From positions 15,252,001 through 15,316,000 of the forward strand of contig OY540810.1 in the NCBI GenBank assembly GCA_961205875.1: DNA of 64,000 nt, written 5' to 3'. Below the pieces are notes generated by a model that was not told the DNA's origin, did no database searches, and was given only the letters and a program-made list of their open reading frames with translations. Of the stretch, positions 9,125-20,274 are shown piece after piece. The position numbers and the translations under genes were made by a program. This stretch comes from Sialis fuliginosa (Eukaryota > Arthropoda > Insecta > Megaloptera > Sialidae). Numbering within the stretch: position 1 is the first letter of the stretch; each line of letters starts with the position of its first letter.

Positions 9125-9764
9125 GTATTATATTATATTTAATAATGTATATTGACAAATTCGAAGGATTTTTTAACCCATACCTTCCCATAGGTGAACC
9201 ACGGACAACACATACCTGAATATAATTACTTTGTAATTGGAGAAGGTCCCTGTAAAACAATCTAACTGAAAAACATGATACGATACACTCTTGCATATCA
9301 AAGGTATTAACACAAGTGTATCTTTGATGTTTAATCCTGTTATATGCAGTCTAACACCTTCAGTTTTACAAGAATATGCATACATGACTGTCCTTTAGCG
9401 GAGAAAGAGCAACCTACGCTACAATATCGTATTCTCTCCATGTAGGAACGTGCAGTAAGGATTATTTACTAAAATGCACATTACAACACATAGAAAACAA
9501 AGAATATTAGTAGGAATATATTATATTATCTTTGTTTGACAAAAATATACGATGCACTAGAAAGCCTTTGAAGTATTTAAACTCTGCTTCAGACTATTGC
9601 CTTATGACAGTGATTATAAAGTTGTGGTTAGCAAAGGTCTTCTCCACTTACATGGGTTAAATGAAGAGTCAAGTGAAAAAGGTTGGGTATTAAAAGTTTT
9701 TTTTCCAGCAAATAGATACTTCCAAAATACATTGTTCGAATGAAAATGTATTTTTACCAAATAA
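9125..9764. other. AT-rich stretch without recognised feature
   Basis: The minus-strand frame at 9173-9385 has no motif and typical AT-rich composition. No repeat boundary is visible. Confidence 0.35.
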
Positions 9765-9765
9765 C

Positions 9766-9960
9766 TCTATACCTATATAAAAATGAATGTCCGTTTGTAT
9801 GAGGCTTATAGACTCGGGAATTATTGAACGGATTTTAATGAGGTTTTCACCAATAGTTAGATTTTTTTTCTATGTATGTTTGTGGCTATTAATAATTTAT
9901 GAAAACCTCAGACTTAACACCAAAAGACTAAAAAAATCTCTGTGATTTTTACTGACAGAA
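9766..9960 (+). repeat. Helitron-like 5' region fragment
   Basis: TCTATACCTATATAAAAATG followed by GTTTGTATGAGG, GACTCGGGAATTATTGAACGG and GGTTTTCACCAATAG is the style of 5' end found on many insect Helitrons. The same words recur at 23880-24030. No matching 3' CTAG end follows directly, so this is a fragment. Confidence 0.5.
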
Positions 9961-10790
9961 AATAACGTGATTGTAATTTAAAACGTACTACTTTACAGTG
10001 GCGCATTATTCAGTTGGCATATATTCAAAAAAATAAAATTAAAACTGAGCAAAATGTAATAAAATATTATTTTGATTGATAAAATCAGAAATCGATTCAG
10101 GTTGTCAAAACTCTCATTTAGTAAGTATATCTAGGCAAGTTCATAGAGCCCTAAGCTAAGGGGGGTTGGGGGTATGTAAGGGGAACTCGAACAGATAGTG
10201 GCTCTTTTTTAAAATAGGTTTCCTTTTCTTCTATACAGTGGCAACTTTTTTTTTATTCCACTCAGACTGTTGGACAATTTATGGAATGATTTTTTATTGG
10301 TCGATTTTATTCGCCCTACAAAAAGCTTTTACGAGGGTATATTTTTTAAAAGTCATATTTATTTTATCATAAATATCTAACTTTGTAATTAACAAGTTTT
10401 GTACGTTAAATTTTCAGATAAAAACTGCCTACATGCATTTTTCCTTTGTCTTGTAGACCCATTTTTCATACATGACATCACTGATTGCAACCTCCTTCTA
10501 TCCCTTCTAAAGGCCTGAAGGGAACATCTCGTAAATTTTACAAATTTATAATGCCCCTCCCCCCTTGAAGGTACAAACCGATCATTGTAAATATTATATT
10601 TTTTAGATGACAAATCAATTAACTCTTCAAGACACTTTTATAATACAAAATCCATAGTCTACGAATAAGCTATACAAAGTTAGGTTATAAAACTGATAAA
10701 AAAGAGTAGGATTACAGTAGCAACTTGCCGCGACTATAAACGTAGAACTACGTCTATCATTAATTTTTTTGTTAGAGAAATTAATAAGTA
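9961..10790. other. AT-rich stretch with short G runs; no gene
   Basis: A GGGGGGTTGGGGG run lies at 10160-10175 and CAGTGGC words at 9996 and 10238 could be hAT relics, but no paired ends are found. The minus-strand frame at 10389-10613 (Arg- and Lys-rich) has no recognisable motif. Confidence 0.3.
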
Positions 10791-10795
10791 ATATA

Positions 10796-10930
10796 CAGGG
10801 TGTCTCGTAAACATACCGAATAACTTTCAGGAGTTACCGAGGATATTGAAATAATCGCTTTTTGTTAATAAAATCAAGAAAGGAGCCCATAGAAAAGCAA
10901 AGGATTTCTTTTTGTTGAAATTTTTTGTAA
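10796..10930. repeat. ACAGGGTGTCTCGTAA-type repeat end
   Basis: ATACAGGGTGTCTCGTAAAC marks one end of a common insect repeat type. The partner end is not found before the next element starts at 10967. Confidence 0.45.
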
Positions 10931-10966
10931 CTTGGAGAAATGATAGTCCACAACATATAGGGGTGT

Positions 10967-12479
10967 ACCGGAACTGGAATTTTCAGTTCCCGCCGGAACC
11001 GGAATCGCCGGAATTCACAGAACCGGAATTTAAAAAAAAAAATTATATTTTAATTAATAATAATAATAAAAACATTATTTAATAGGGTATTTCTTAAATA
11101 GTAGAGGCGTAGAGTCCTACATTATATTAAAAAAATATTATTTTTTACAAATCTTGATAAAAGAATGTCTACTACTCGAAATAAAAGCACCAATATATTA
11201 CTATTATAGTTCATGTATCATAAACAATACTGCATTATCTTAATACTACTAGCTAAGTAAGTTCAGATAGTATGCATCAGTCTATTCGGAGAGGATATTA
11301 TCGGAGGCAGGAAATGTTTTAGAAGAAAACGTATTTAGGGCTACAGTCTTATTTTTACACCATTACAATTGGAAATTTTCAAAAATCTTTGATATACAGG
11401 GAGAGTCATATCAGATAGAACAAACTTGAACAGTTTAAGAAAAAAAATTCATACAAAACAGTTCATATAAACATGTGTCCGGAAACTCTTCGTGAGGGAG
11501 CTACAGATTCTGAAAAATTTTGTTTCGAATTAGTTTTTATTTAACATTTTGAGAATCCATTGTGATACAGTACTTATATGTATTTGATACCCGGTTTAGT
11601 AAATATTATAGGTACGTGTTATGTGTTATCGACTTCCAGTATCAACCAATGATTATTTAGACCAGTGGGCTCTTTGAGTTATATCTAGTTTTTTTGTTCT
11701 TAATTTTTTTCATAAAAAGTTTTTCTCCATGTGGCCGTCCGCCGCCCCTTCTGAACTGGCACCACGAGCAGTCGCCCAGTCTCCCTCCCTAAAGTCAGCA
11801 TTGCTGTTATATATTAACAAAATAGGCAACGAATTTTAATAACTATTAAATAAATTATATCAACCATTCTTTTTTCCAAAGCTTACTTGACTTAAATTTA
11901 ATATTGCACTCGAGTGATTATTGTAGTTTTGGCCGACACCTCGACTAACAAAAATATTTTAGTTTTCCATGGCAATTGTGATTTTTATTCAATAATGAAT
12001 AAAATACGTTGTATCTTTGTTATGAGTTGTTTTATTATCGAAAATACAGAAAGCTTTGCGATCATATTTTAAAGAAAATTTTTTCTGATTTCAAAATTTT
12101 CTTTTTATAATTGTTTTTTTTTTTCGATCAACTGTTCAAGTTTCAAACCACCTGATATGACCCTGTATAATTGAACAGTTCAATGTCCATAATATAATAA
12201 TATTATAAACAAATTTACTTATTTTTGATGGTCAATTAATGTTATAATTACAATCATACTTTTGCTGCACAAAACGTTAAAAAAACTGCATTTTGTTATA
12301 AAATGATTGTTTCATTAAAATTTTTGTTAATAAAATGTTGTTATATCATAATTATTATATTTATATTTGATTTTTTAAACAAAAAAAAACGTTTATTAAT
12401 CATTAATTTCTTAGTAGAAAGCAGTAATAAAATTTAAAAATTCCGGAAAATCCGGCCGGAATTTACTAGAAATTACACC
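10967..12479. mobile_element. DNA element with CCGGAA-rich ends, interrupted by a nested element
   Basis: The left end GGGGTGTACCGGAACTGG and the right end, inverse GGTGTAATTTCTAGTAAATTCCGGCCGG, share a GGTGTA terminus and repeated CCGGAA words, so they probably belong to one element. The interior contains the TIR element at 11393-12172 and an uninterrupted copy of repeat S. No transposase frame is seen. Ends and superfamily are uncertain. Confidence 0.4.
11393..12172. mobile_element. Nested element with TACAGGG ends (repeats T, S and R1)
   Basis: The left end TATACAGGGAGAGTCATATC and the right end, inverse TATACAGGGTCATATCAGGT, are followed by matching AACTTGAACAG words, giving inverted ends of about 45 bp. 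The interior holds repeat T sequence (11460-11600), repeat S (11690-12030) and an R1 end (12035-12090). It contains the empty site for the 4320 foldback element (TATATCAACCATTC at about 11865-11878). No coding region is seen. Confidence 0.6.
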
Positions 12480-13015
12480 AAATAATATACTATGTAATGA
12501 AAATCCATAATTTCAGCTTCAGAGGGCAACCAAACATACTATGTTTATATATATTTTTATTTTTTCTCCTAAAAGATCAACTTTTATAACATTTATTAAT
12601 TTTATAAAAAAATGCCCATTCAAAAAACTAAAAAATATCACCAAATGTCCTAAAAAATGTTTTCATATTCATTTACTAATTTGAAGCATTTTTTATTTCT
12701 TGCTAATTGATAATTTTAAAACAAGATTATAACATTATTTTGTGTAATTTGAAGCATCCGTATGAAGTAAAATGTAGTCCTTTCTTTTGAATCGATATTT
12801 CCCGTAAACGGTTGATTCTATGGTAAATAAACGAAGTTAATTTTTGTGTATTCTCTCATGTAATCTTATAAAATAACCCATCTCGGGAAAAACTAAAGAA
12901 CAAAAAAATACTGGATAAAAATTGATAGGCCCACTGGCCCCATACCACCTTGGTTTGAATTATTATTGGTTGACACTGTAAATCGATAATACTTATTAAT
13001 GCTAAGCCCTGTTTT
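12480..13015. other. AT-rich stretch with nothing recognised
   Basis: Only A/T-rich sequence with scattered short words; no ORF or boundary. Confidence 0.35.
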
Positions 13016-13019
13016 AAAT

Positions 13020-13205
13020 TTCATTAATTTATTACAATGGATTCTTCAGATATTAATTAAAAACTAATTTTAGGCAAAATCTTTGGACGTCTGTAGCTCC
13101 GTCACGAAGAGTTTCCGGACACATGTTCATATGAACATTTTTATTTTAAATATTTTTCTTGCTCAACTATTCAAGTGTGTTCCATCTGATATGGCACAGC
13201 CTGTA
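13020..13205. repeat. Repeat T fragment
   Basis: Direct match to 5190-5390: ACAATGGATT, ATTAATTAAAAACTAATTTTA, TCACGAAGAGTTTCCGGACA, and the terminal CCATCTGATATGGCACAGCC. The minus-strand frame at 13163-13345 begins outside it and runs into its edge. Confidence 0.6.
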
Positions 13206-13685
13206 TATATTTGTAGTAATTGGCAACGTTGTTGACAACATCGATTTACCGTGACATGTTTCCAAGGAAAAAAATCCACCGTTATAATTGTCGTGTGTGT
13301 ACATAGATAACAAACGTATGAGCATAGACCAACAAAAACTGTCATTAAATATGTCTCGACTGTTTTATAACGTTTGTGTAATTTTTTTCCGCATGTTGCA
13401 TGCGCGTTTCGTATCTATGTTCATATCAGTCACGTGTGACCGACTGGGCCTGAGAGAAAAAACACAGCACTGGTATCATTTTTATGTAAAAAAGTACCAT
13501 TTTAATATGTGCGTGAAAATAAATTATTTCAACCCTTAACGTCTGGTTGAGATAACACAGTCAAAAACAGTGATTGTGCAAAGTTATATGAATGTGTATT
13601 GTGAACTTTTTTTTATAAAAAGCTTTGTTTTGTTTTAAAATTGCTGTAGGTATTTTTTAGAAAATTAAGGGATTTTGATCAAAAA
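13206..13685. other. Moderately complex stretch, no gene called
   Basis: Bases 13215-13460 are richer in GC than the flanks (GTTGTTGACAACATCG, CGCATGTTGCATGCGCG, CACGTGTGACCGACTGG). An 83-codon plus frame at 13288-13539 has no motif. TGCATGCGCG is partly palindromic. It could be single-copy DNA; I cannot assign it. Confidence 0.25.
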
Positions 13686-13689
13686 AATA

Positions 13690-14170
13690 TTTTTGCTTCC
13701 TCGCAATATCGAAGATACGAGAAGTTTTGTGATCGTTTTAAAATGAGACAAAAAAATTAATTAAACTTTTGAATTTTTTTTGTAAAATTGTTCTCCAATT
13801 TCAAAATTTTAAATTGATCCTTCCGTTTCAGGTCAAGACAAATACTTTTCGTTCCGTGTCTGTCTATACATATGTGTGTGTGTGTGTCTGTCTCCCGAAT
13901 CCTTGTCACACGCATAACTCATGAACCACAGAACTGATATTAATGAAACTTGGTTGGATGGTTGGGCCTGGCTTGAGGACGGCCCCATTTCAAAATCATC
14001 AAAATCGTATGTAAGGGAGAGAGGGAGAGGGGTGACATCCTAAAATATAATTTTTTTCAATATATCTCAAGAACGACATACATTACGTGAACATTTTATA
14101 GAATCTTTTTTGTAGAGCATTCAATATTCATTAGTATAGCTTGATGTTTAGTAAGAAATTGACACGTCAA
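13690..14170. repeat. R1 repeat, longest copy
   Basis: This copy runs from ATCGAAGATACGAGAAG through TTTCCGTTTCAGGTCAAGAC, CGTTCCGTGTCTGTCT, a (tg)n tract, CCTTGTCACACGCATAAC, GAAACTTGGTTGGATGG and GGGGTGACATCCTAAAAT to TTTTTTGTAGAGCATTCAAT. The reverse complement lies at 26780-27165 and a diverged copy at 44860-45135. It has no open frame and is probably non-autonomous; the superfamily is unknown to me. Confidence 0.75.
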
Positions 14171-15180
14171 TTATTATAATTAATATAATCTAACAAAAAA
14201 ACACACTTTTTTAAAGAATTTAGGTTAACAAAAAGATATTCCTAGAATAATTCTATTATTTCCTTGTATTCCTAAGTATTACGTTGTGTATTTCTAACTG
14301 AATGTAATGATATTCTTCAAAAAGTATAAAGAATAACAAATAAACAATTTTATGGTATTAGGTATTTTTTATCAACTAATTTTACCAAGCTAACACCTGG
14401 TATTATAAATTTTAACAAAATGCTCCTCCAACTTACTGCCATTTAGCTTATTGTTATATCTACATTTAAATTCTGTACTGTATTCTAACAGAACTACAAT
14501 TAATTAAAGAGATTTTAAAAATTTTGCAAATTTTTCATTTAATTAAATATTATATTATATGACATTTGAATGATGTTGGAAATACACCAAATATCTACTT
14601 TAAAGAAGCATTCAGCGCTAAAGGAGCATTAAAATGGTTAATAATACTGGTCATAAGAAGTAAAATTTTCCTTTAAATAATAATTAGTACCAGAATATGA
14701 TGATAAATATTAGATTTACAAATATAATTTTTGTGGTTTATTCAATAAAAACAGAAAAGAATTTAATTCGTATTAATACTCGTAAAAAGATCTCGATGTG
14801 AAAGAAACACATATCAAATCATAAAGTTTAACGCTGCTATTTAGAGTTTTACTCTAATCTGGACTTTTTACGATGGAGTATAAGAATTGTTTAGGTGATT
14901 TAGAACATTTGCCCCCATTACAGTTCTATCCAATTTGTTTTTTTTTTATTGATCGCAGTATATTGAACTGGCATTCAATGATTAGATTTATGTAAGAAAA
15001 ACAGTTCCTTATGTATCTTTTTCTCGAGGAAATGTTTATTATTATGTATTTATATATACTAATATACTTATTTGTTTTTTAAGATGAATCACATGTTTTA
15101 TAGCATGTTGTGGTAGACCAGTGGTTCTAAGACTTGAAATACGTAAGCCCGAATCATGTTCTAGAACGAATTTTTAATTT
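14171..15180. other. AT-rich stretch; short hAT-like end at 15119
   Basis: No gene. CAGTGGTTCTAAGACTTG at 15119 resembles a hAT terminus. The 14370-14480 text (CCATTTAGCTTATTG) recurs loosely at 15655-15710 next to the R1 copy, so it probably belongs to a larger R1-type unit. Confidence 0.35.
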
Positions 15181-15530
15181 ATATCAAATGCAGTTTTTTA
15201 CATACATATACAAAAACGACTATACAAACAAGGGTGATCTTATGGAAGTTAATTCTTGTTCATTTTTGAATTTTTAAATGGTAAAAGTTGTAAAAATATG
15301 ATTTACCCATTTTTTTGTTTCAAAAACAATTTGGTATTTTTTGAATTCATTTTGACTATTTTCGTCATGATATATGTGTGTCGATTTGTAGACGATTTAA
15401 CTCAAAAACGACAAAGCATACAAGGGTGAAATTTTATATTTAGGATAATTTTTTGAGAAAGAAAATCTATTTTTTAAAACGATTTTGCAACGATTTATTT
15501 TTGAAACAGTGCGAGTTGGTAAAAAATGTT
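15180..15530. repeat. R2 repeat copy
   Basis: R2 words are present: TTTTGACTATTTTCGTCATG, a degenerate GTGTGTCGATTTGTAGACG, ACTCAAAAACGACAAAGCAT, GGGTGAAATTTTATATTTAGG and AACGATTTTGCAACGATT. The best-preserved copy is at 63600-64000. Confidence 0.6.
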
Positions 15531-15699
15531 TTAGATGAAAGTTGAAAAGAATTTATTAAAAAAATCATATTTGAAATGCTTAATAAGAAATTTTTAGAGA
15601 ATGTTATTTTCTATAATTTAAACCCAATTTATTTTTCTATCGCTCAGTATTACCAAGTTTAGCTAAACGCTCATTGAACTAACTGTCATTTAGTTTAAA

Positions 15700-15835
15700 T
15701 CTACATTAATTTTGCTTCCCCGCAATATTGAAGATACGAGAAGCTTTTTAGAATAAGACAAAAAAATTGTTCTCCGATTTCAAAATTTTAAATTGATCTT
15801 TCCGTTTCAGGTCAAGATAAACACTTTGCTTTCCT
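15700..15835. repeat. R1 repeat fragment
   Basis: GCAATATTGAAGATACGAG through TTGATCTTTCCGTTTCAGG and AACACTTTGC matches the start of the 13690 copy and then breaks off. Confidence 0.65.
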
Positions 15836-15967
15836 TTTTATTGTGTTATTAACAAACCCAAGCATAATAGATTAAATTGAAGAGATTTTACTTAAACTAA
15901 ATATAAATACCTTTTTTTTAAATTTAAGTTTTTGGCAATCGGTCCCCTTTTTTAACGTTATTCATAT

Positions 15968-16006
15968 AAACACCTTAACCACAACAAAAAAAATGTCACT
16001 TGACGA
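15968..16006 (-). repeat. Remnant of the Penelope terminal repeat
   Basis: CACCTTAACCACAACAAAA followed by AATGTCACTTGACG matches the outer part of the 8550-8605 arm and stops just before the hammerhead core. Confidence 0.65.
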
Positions 16007-16329
16007 ATTTGTGTACGACATTATATAATTTTTCGTATTAGAAATAGAAGATTGAAACATTATACACTAACTAAAATGAAAAAAAATATTGACATGCCAA
16101 TGCCTCATTTCATAATTCGTTACAATAGATAATTTTAAAAACATATTATTTGCAATAATCACTTTTTTGAAAATCAATTAAATATTCAAGATTATACAAA
16201 CTTTTGAAAGAACGAATCAAGTTTTGCAACATATTTAAATTTTATTAAAATTCATGAAATCAAATTTTTTTATTGTTCTCTAGTTATTCGACATGATTTA
16301 ACTGCATTAATTTGTAGTTTTGTAGGAAA

Positions 16330-16455
16330 TATCCGTTATAATATCCTCATAGCAACATGAGGATGCGGATTTAAAAAAAAAAGTTGCGGATAAGGATGCA
16401 GATGAGGATAATCCGCAGTTGGCGTTGCGGCTACGGAAATCCGTTACAACTCTAC
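16330..16455. repeat. Purine-rich (gcggataaggat)n-like repeat
   Basis: Imperfect direct repeats of GAGGATGCGGAT, GCGGATAAGGATGCAGATG and GAGGATAATCCGC, bounded by ATCCGTTATAA and inverse-like AATCCGTTACAAC, look like the end of a DNA element whose termini are built of ATCCG words. The partner end is not identified. Confidence 0.4.
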
Positions 16456-16529
16456 TTGAAACTATAAGATACTTTTTCGATACTTAAAAAAATATTACTA
16501 CGCGCCTTCACCATAAAATTTTGTTTTAA

Positions 16530-17096
16530 ACCATTTCAAAATGGTAGTGCTGCGTCCGCCAATCTTATCTGTGTCTAGGTACTCATTGTCAACAAAACAT
16601 TCTTTAAAAAGGACGTTTCACTATCCAACAGGATACTGCATTTAAATTAACAATGTGACTTACACGTAGATAAACTGTTTTCACTTGTTTAAATTTCCTA
16701 CAAATCTCGCTTAGAAACACGCTCACATTCTAACCGCCAAACGTAATACAATCGTTCACTCAGACTGTGAATTGGTTCCATTTTCCATGATTTTGTTCGT
16801 AAAATATACCTATGCTAATGACAAATGAGTCTGATGTTCCGATAGCTACCGCCAGTAGCGCTGGCAGCGACAACAAATCAGCGTGCACTGTGACCCCGCG
16901 GACGCAGATAGCCGGATTGTATTATAACGGCGGCGTGTGTCGCTCTATCTCACTTCAACACGCGTCACGGTATATCAATGCCACAGTAATAATGTACAAC
17001 ATTGCGTTTATGCTATCTAACAAGGACATCATCATAGAGTCCCAGGGCCGGCTTGGTTGTAAACGTTTTGAGAGAAAATTTCACATATGTATTTAA
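16530..17096. other. CpG-richer block with an open frame, candidate promoter or exon
   Basis: From about 16530 to 17060 the GC and CpG content rise clearly above the flanks (ACCCCGCGGACGCAGATAGC, CGGCGGCGTGTGTCGC). A 94-codon frame from the first ATG at 16812 reads MLMTNESDVPIATASSAGSD, then changes to a tail of ordinary AT-rich composition. I recognise no domain, and no strong donor ends the frame. It could be a promoter or 5' exon region, a conserved noncoding block or an old retroelement piece. It has no visible second copy in the window. Confidence 0.25.
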
Positions 17097-17149
17097 AGTG
17101 AGAATTTATTAGTTTATTTAACTAATTATAAAAAATCTATGTTGATACA

Positions 17150-17291
17150 AGCATTGGATGATAACACCGTGCCAACACTGCCATTCAATCTTTGGGCCAA
17201 TATTAAAATATAATTTTAACCCAATTCTGAAACCCTGCAAGAACCCTCTGGAGTTATACCAAAACATCGCGAGTTAAGTTAGGTATAAGCA
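17150..17291. repeat. Left flank of the Harbinger insertion, CCAAT-word repeat
   Basis: GCATTGGATG, GTGCCAACACTGCC and TTGGGCCAATATT resemble the AGCCAATGCTTG and GGCCCATGCTTAAA words at 17800-17930. The MITE probably inserted into an older element made of such words. Confidence 0.3.
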
Positions 17292-17294
17292 TAA

Positions 17295-17767
17295 GGCGGC
17301 TATTACACTATCAAATAAATATGTCAAAGATCTTTGACAAAGATTTGATCATATTTCTTTGATAAAATACGAGATTTTGTTCTATTACACTACATAAAAT
17401 ATTTGATAATATTTTGATTATCAGTGCATGGATGTTGTCAGTTGTCGCGATCAAGGTTGGTTGAATCGTTTGAATTTACAATCATGTATTGCGATTATTA
17501 TAATCACGATATTTATTTTATATTATATTATATTTATTTATATTATATTTTATTATTTATATCATACAATGCTGGATTAGCTTCATATTCTATTATTAAT
17601 AATTTCGTTCCACGAAAACTTGTCAGTCGCCATTTTGATTTATCTGTCAAAAAACTTTGATCAAATACAAGAGACTGTCATTATCTATGATCATAGAAAT
17701 ATTATGAAGGTAAATATTATAAAAGTTGACAATTTTATCACATTTCTTTGATAGTGTAATAGCCGCC
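17295..17767. mobile_element. PIF/Harbinger-like MITE
   Basis: Perfect 21-bp inverted ends, GGCGGCTATTACACTATCAAA (17295-17315) and its complement (17747-17767), enclose 473 bp. They are flanked by a TAA duplication at 17292-17294 and 17768-17770. A 3-bp TAA/TTA duplication with GGC-type ends is characteristic of PIF/Harbinger elements. Subterminal repeats of TTTGATCA and TCAAAGAT words occur inside both ends. No transposase is encoded; the 78-codon frame at 17424-17660 lies within the element. Confidence 0.8.
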
Positions 17768-17799
17768 TAAGATAAGCTTGAAAATTAGTATTGGTCTAG

Positions 17800-17930
17800 C
17801 ATTGAGCCAATGCTTGAATGTCAGCTGAAAAATTCTTGGCCCATGCTTAAATCTTAATGCTTGGTATGTCAAGCTTGAAGCAAGCTTAGCCCAATTGTTG
17901 AGCATTGGCAATTCCAACCAGGGTCACTTA
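17800..17930. repeat. Short-period AAGCATTGGCC-type repeat
   Basis: Degenerate tandem and inverted words (CCAATGCTTGAATG, CCCATGCTTAAATC, TTAATGCTTGG, CAAGCTTGAAGCAAGCTTAG, GAGCATTGGCAATTCCAACC) suggest the subterminal region of an old DNA transposon. Confidence 0.4.
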
Positions 17931-18179
17931 GATTTCGATATTGCGTTGCAACAAAAAGCTGCCATTGGACTTTCTTATAGGCAGTGCTAGTGTACAGTGT
18001 TAGTGTATATATAATTAAATAAAATCAAAATTTTCTGGCTAAATTATAAAAGAGACAAAAATAGGACATTAATTATAGAAAATACCTACTAGTTTATTAT
18101 AAACTTTTTTTCTGTTTTAAACCTTTTCAAATATATATATTTTAAATATATGTATATTAAATATTCTGTACAATTTGAA

Positions 18180-18400
18180 TCTAAAACATAAATTCTAATT
18201 CGAACCGTTTCAAAAAAAAAAAAATCGAAAAATTGGCAAGAGTAAACTTCGTTTTCGGTTGTAAAATTGTTTTATAAAATATGTTTATTTGAGTTACATC
18301 GTCTATAAATAGACTAGTGAACTTCAAAAATTCAATTATTTCTGTTTTGAAAATAAAATTTTTTGTACCTTTCAGTAAACTTTTATAAATCAACTTTTAA
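18180..18400. repeat. R2 repeat fragment
   Basis: GAAAAATTGGCAAGAGTAAA and GAGTTACATCGTCTATAAAT match the inner part of R2 (compare AAAAATTGACAAGAGTAAAC at 33897 and GAGTTACAACGTCTACTG at 33990). The minus-strand frame 18181-18393 is inside this repeat. Confidence 0.55.
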
Positions 18401-18402
18401 AA

Positions 18403-18660
18403 ATGTTAAAAAAATATGAACCAAGAAAGCAAGTTTATTCAAGAAAACACATTTTTAATTGTATGCAAAGAAAACATATTAATATTAATAGGAGTTATAT
18501 TATACTACGTTTCCACGGTGCCTTAGGAAAAACCATCCCTGCTCCCCCTCCACTCCCACGGAATAAAAAAAATAGAACACTCCTTCTTGTATTGTCGGAC
18601 AGTCGACTGAAAATGCACATTTTGCGAAACCGTGAGTCCAGACGGGAAAATACGAAGTAA
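18403..18660 (+). other. Unrecognised open frame, probably chance
   Basis: An 85-codon frame from ATG. Codons 36-85 are GC-richer (LRFHGALGKTIPAPPPLPRN), but the first third is Lys/Asn/Ile-rich like translated AT-rich DNA. No domain, signal peptide or splice boundary is seen. It is recorded because of the compositional step at about 18510. Confidence 0.12.
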
Positions 18661-19490
18661 ATGTTTTTAAGTGAAAACTTTTTTATTGTTTCACGAAGAA
18701 AGCAGCGACTTGGTGGTGGATTTTCTTCTCAGCTTTGTTACGTTAAAATGATGTAGTGAGATATATTTTTAACTTTGTTTTTAAGTTTTTGTTCCAGCAA
18801 AAGTTATTTTACTGTTTACTGTTATAATATATAATTTGTGGTTCAGTTTTGACATTCTTTTATTTTACATTATAACACTTTTTATTTTAAATTATGAAAA
18901 TAAATACACGTCTTTTTTATACTTATTGCAATAAAGAAGGATGAGATTTTAACTATTACTATCACTCTTATGAAAAAAGTATAAATAAAGAGATTATGAA
19001 TATGGGGTCCATTTAAAACTTTAGTTTCTTGTGTACTCTATAGCCCAAGGTTCTAGGTATATTAATTGCATTATCAAATATAAGTACATATATTATGATC
19101 ACAGAAATATTTTTTTACAATATATCTATGATCATAGTTAAGGACAGTTCCTTATATTCGGACATTATGTTTTTTATAACTACATCGCGGTTGAGTGAAA
19201 TTTTAATTTTGAAAAATAAAAAAATCATTTTAAGGCTAAGAAAATTTCCTTAAAACTTCAACAAAAAATTAAACAACCTATGTAAAACCCTCAAAATTGG
19301 AAAAATTTTGCAAACAAAATACTGTTTCTAATTAAGTCCTCTGTTGTAACAGATTTAAGAAAATTTAGCTTTTATGTTACAGAGAAAAAAAATGTTTAGG
19401 TTCTGTTTACGTGGACTTATGACATGCAAAACATTAATACTTATCGAAATAAATGATTTCATCGTCATAAGTAGGTACTTAATGTAGATA
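18661..19490. other. AT-rich stretch with nothing recognised
   Basis: No gene or repeat boundary is visible. ATGATCACAGAAATATT and ATATCTATGATCATAG at 19095-19137 form a weak inverted pair. Confidence 0.35.
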
Positions 19491-19559
19491 TAATTTATCC
19501 TTTAATAATCCAATTTGGTATTTTAGTTTAGAAAATAACTTGAAATATACATACGGTAA

Positions 19560-19855
19560 TATATTATTCGCGCGAACTAAAGAAGACCCGTACCGGGGTA
19601 TGGGGTAGGAGAGAGCTATTCGCGTCCATTGATCGTCAATTGTTTATTTTGTTTTCAATAATTAACTTTTCAATTTAAATAGAACAAAAGTTATTTGTAC
19701 TTTTTATTCTGATTCGTTTTTGTTAGGTAATTTAAGTGTTAATAAGTTATTATTACAATAATAACTAATCGTGTTTGTATTTAATTCAACTATATTCAAA
19801 AATCCTAAACAAATAATTCCGTAGTCCACTCGAGCGAAGCCGCGGGCACAGCTAG
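19560..19855 (+). mobile_element. Helitron 3' end
   Basis: The segment ends GAGCGAAGCCGCGGGCACAG-CTAG (CTAG at 19852-19855) followed by T. CTRR with a GC-rich hairpin just upstream and insertion between A and T are the hallmarks of Helitron 3' ends, and this exact style of end is common in insects. The upstream limit is arbitrary because no 5' TC end can be tied to it. No Rep/helicase is encoded here. Confidence 0.65.
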
Positions 19856-20274
19856 TATAATTATAAAATTAACATGATATCAAATCTATTTACGAATAGA
19901 GCGACAAAACAGGAAATACAGAATACACTGTATATGGTACAACAAATGATAAATGATGATAGAACAAAGTGGTGCAAGATTTACATCTGTAATATGGCTA
20001 AACAGTTAGAACTGCAATCGACTCAGTTTGTCTTCTAGACCAGTGGTTCTTAACAATATTCTATTTCGTAATTTTTATAATCACAGTGGCTCAGTCTAAC
20101 TAAGATATTATATTGAATGTATCATGCGGAGACAATTTTTCATGATCCACGATATTGCATTTTATAACATGGTAATTTGCTAATATTTTTCAATAAAAAT
20201 TTGTGTAATCATATCTTTTTAAATAATTTTTAATATATGAAAAATTTCAACCGGATTTATCAGAAATAAAACTC
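19856..20274. other. Unassigned, with a hAT-like terminus at 20041
   Basis: CAGTGGTTCTTAACAATATT at 20041 resembles a hAT terminus and is preceded by CTAGAC, as is the 15119 example. No opposite end is matched. Confidence 0.35.
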
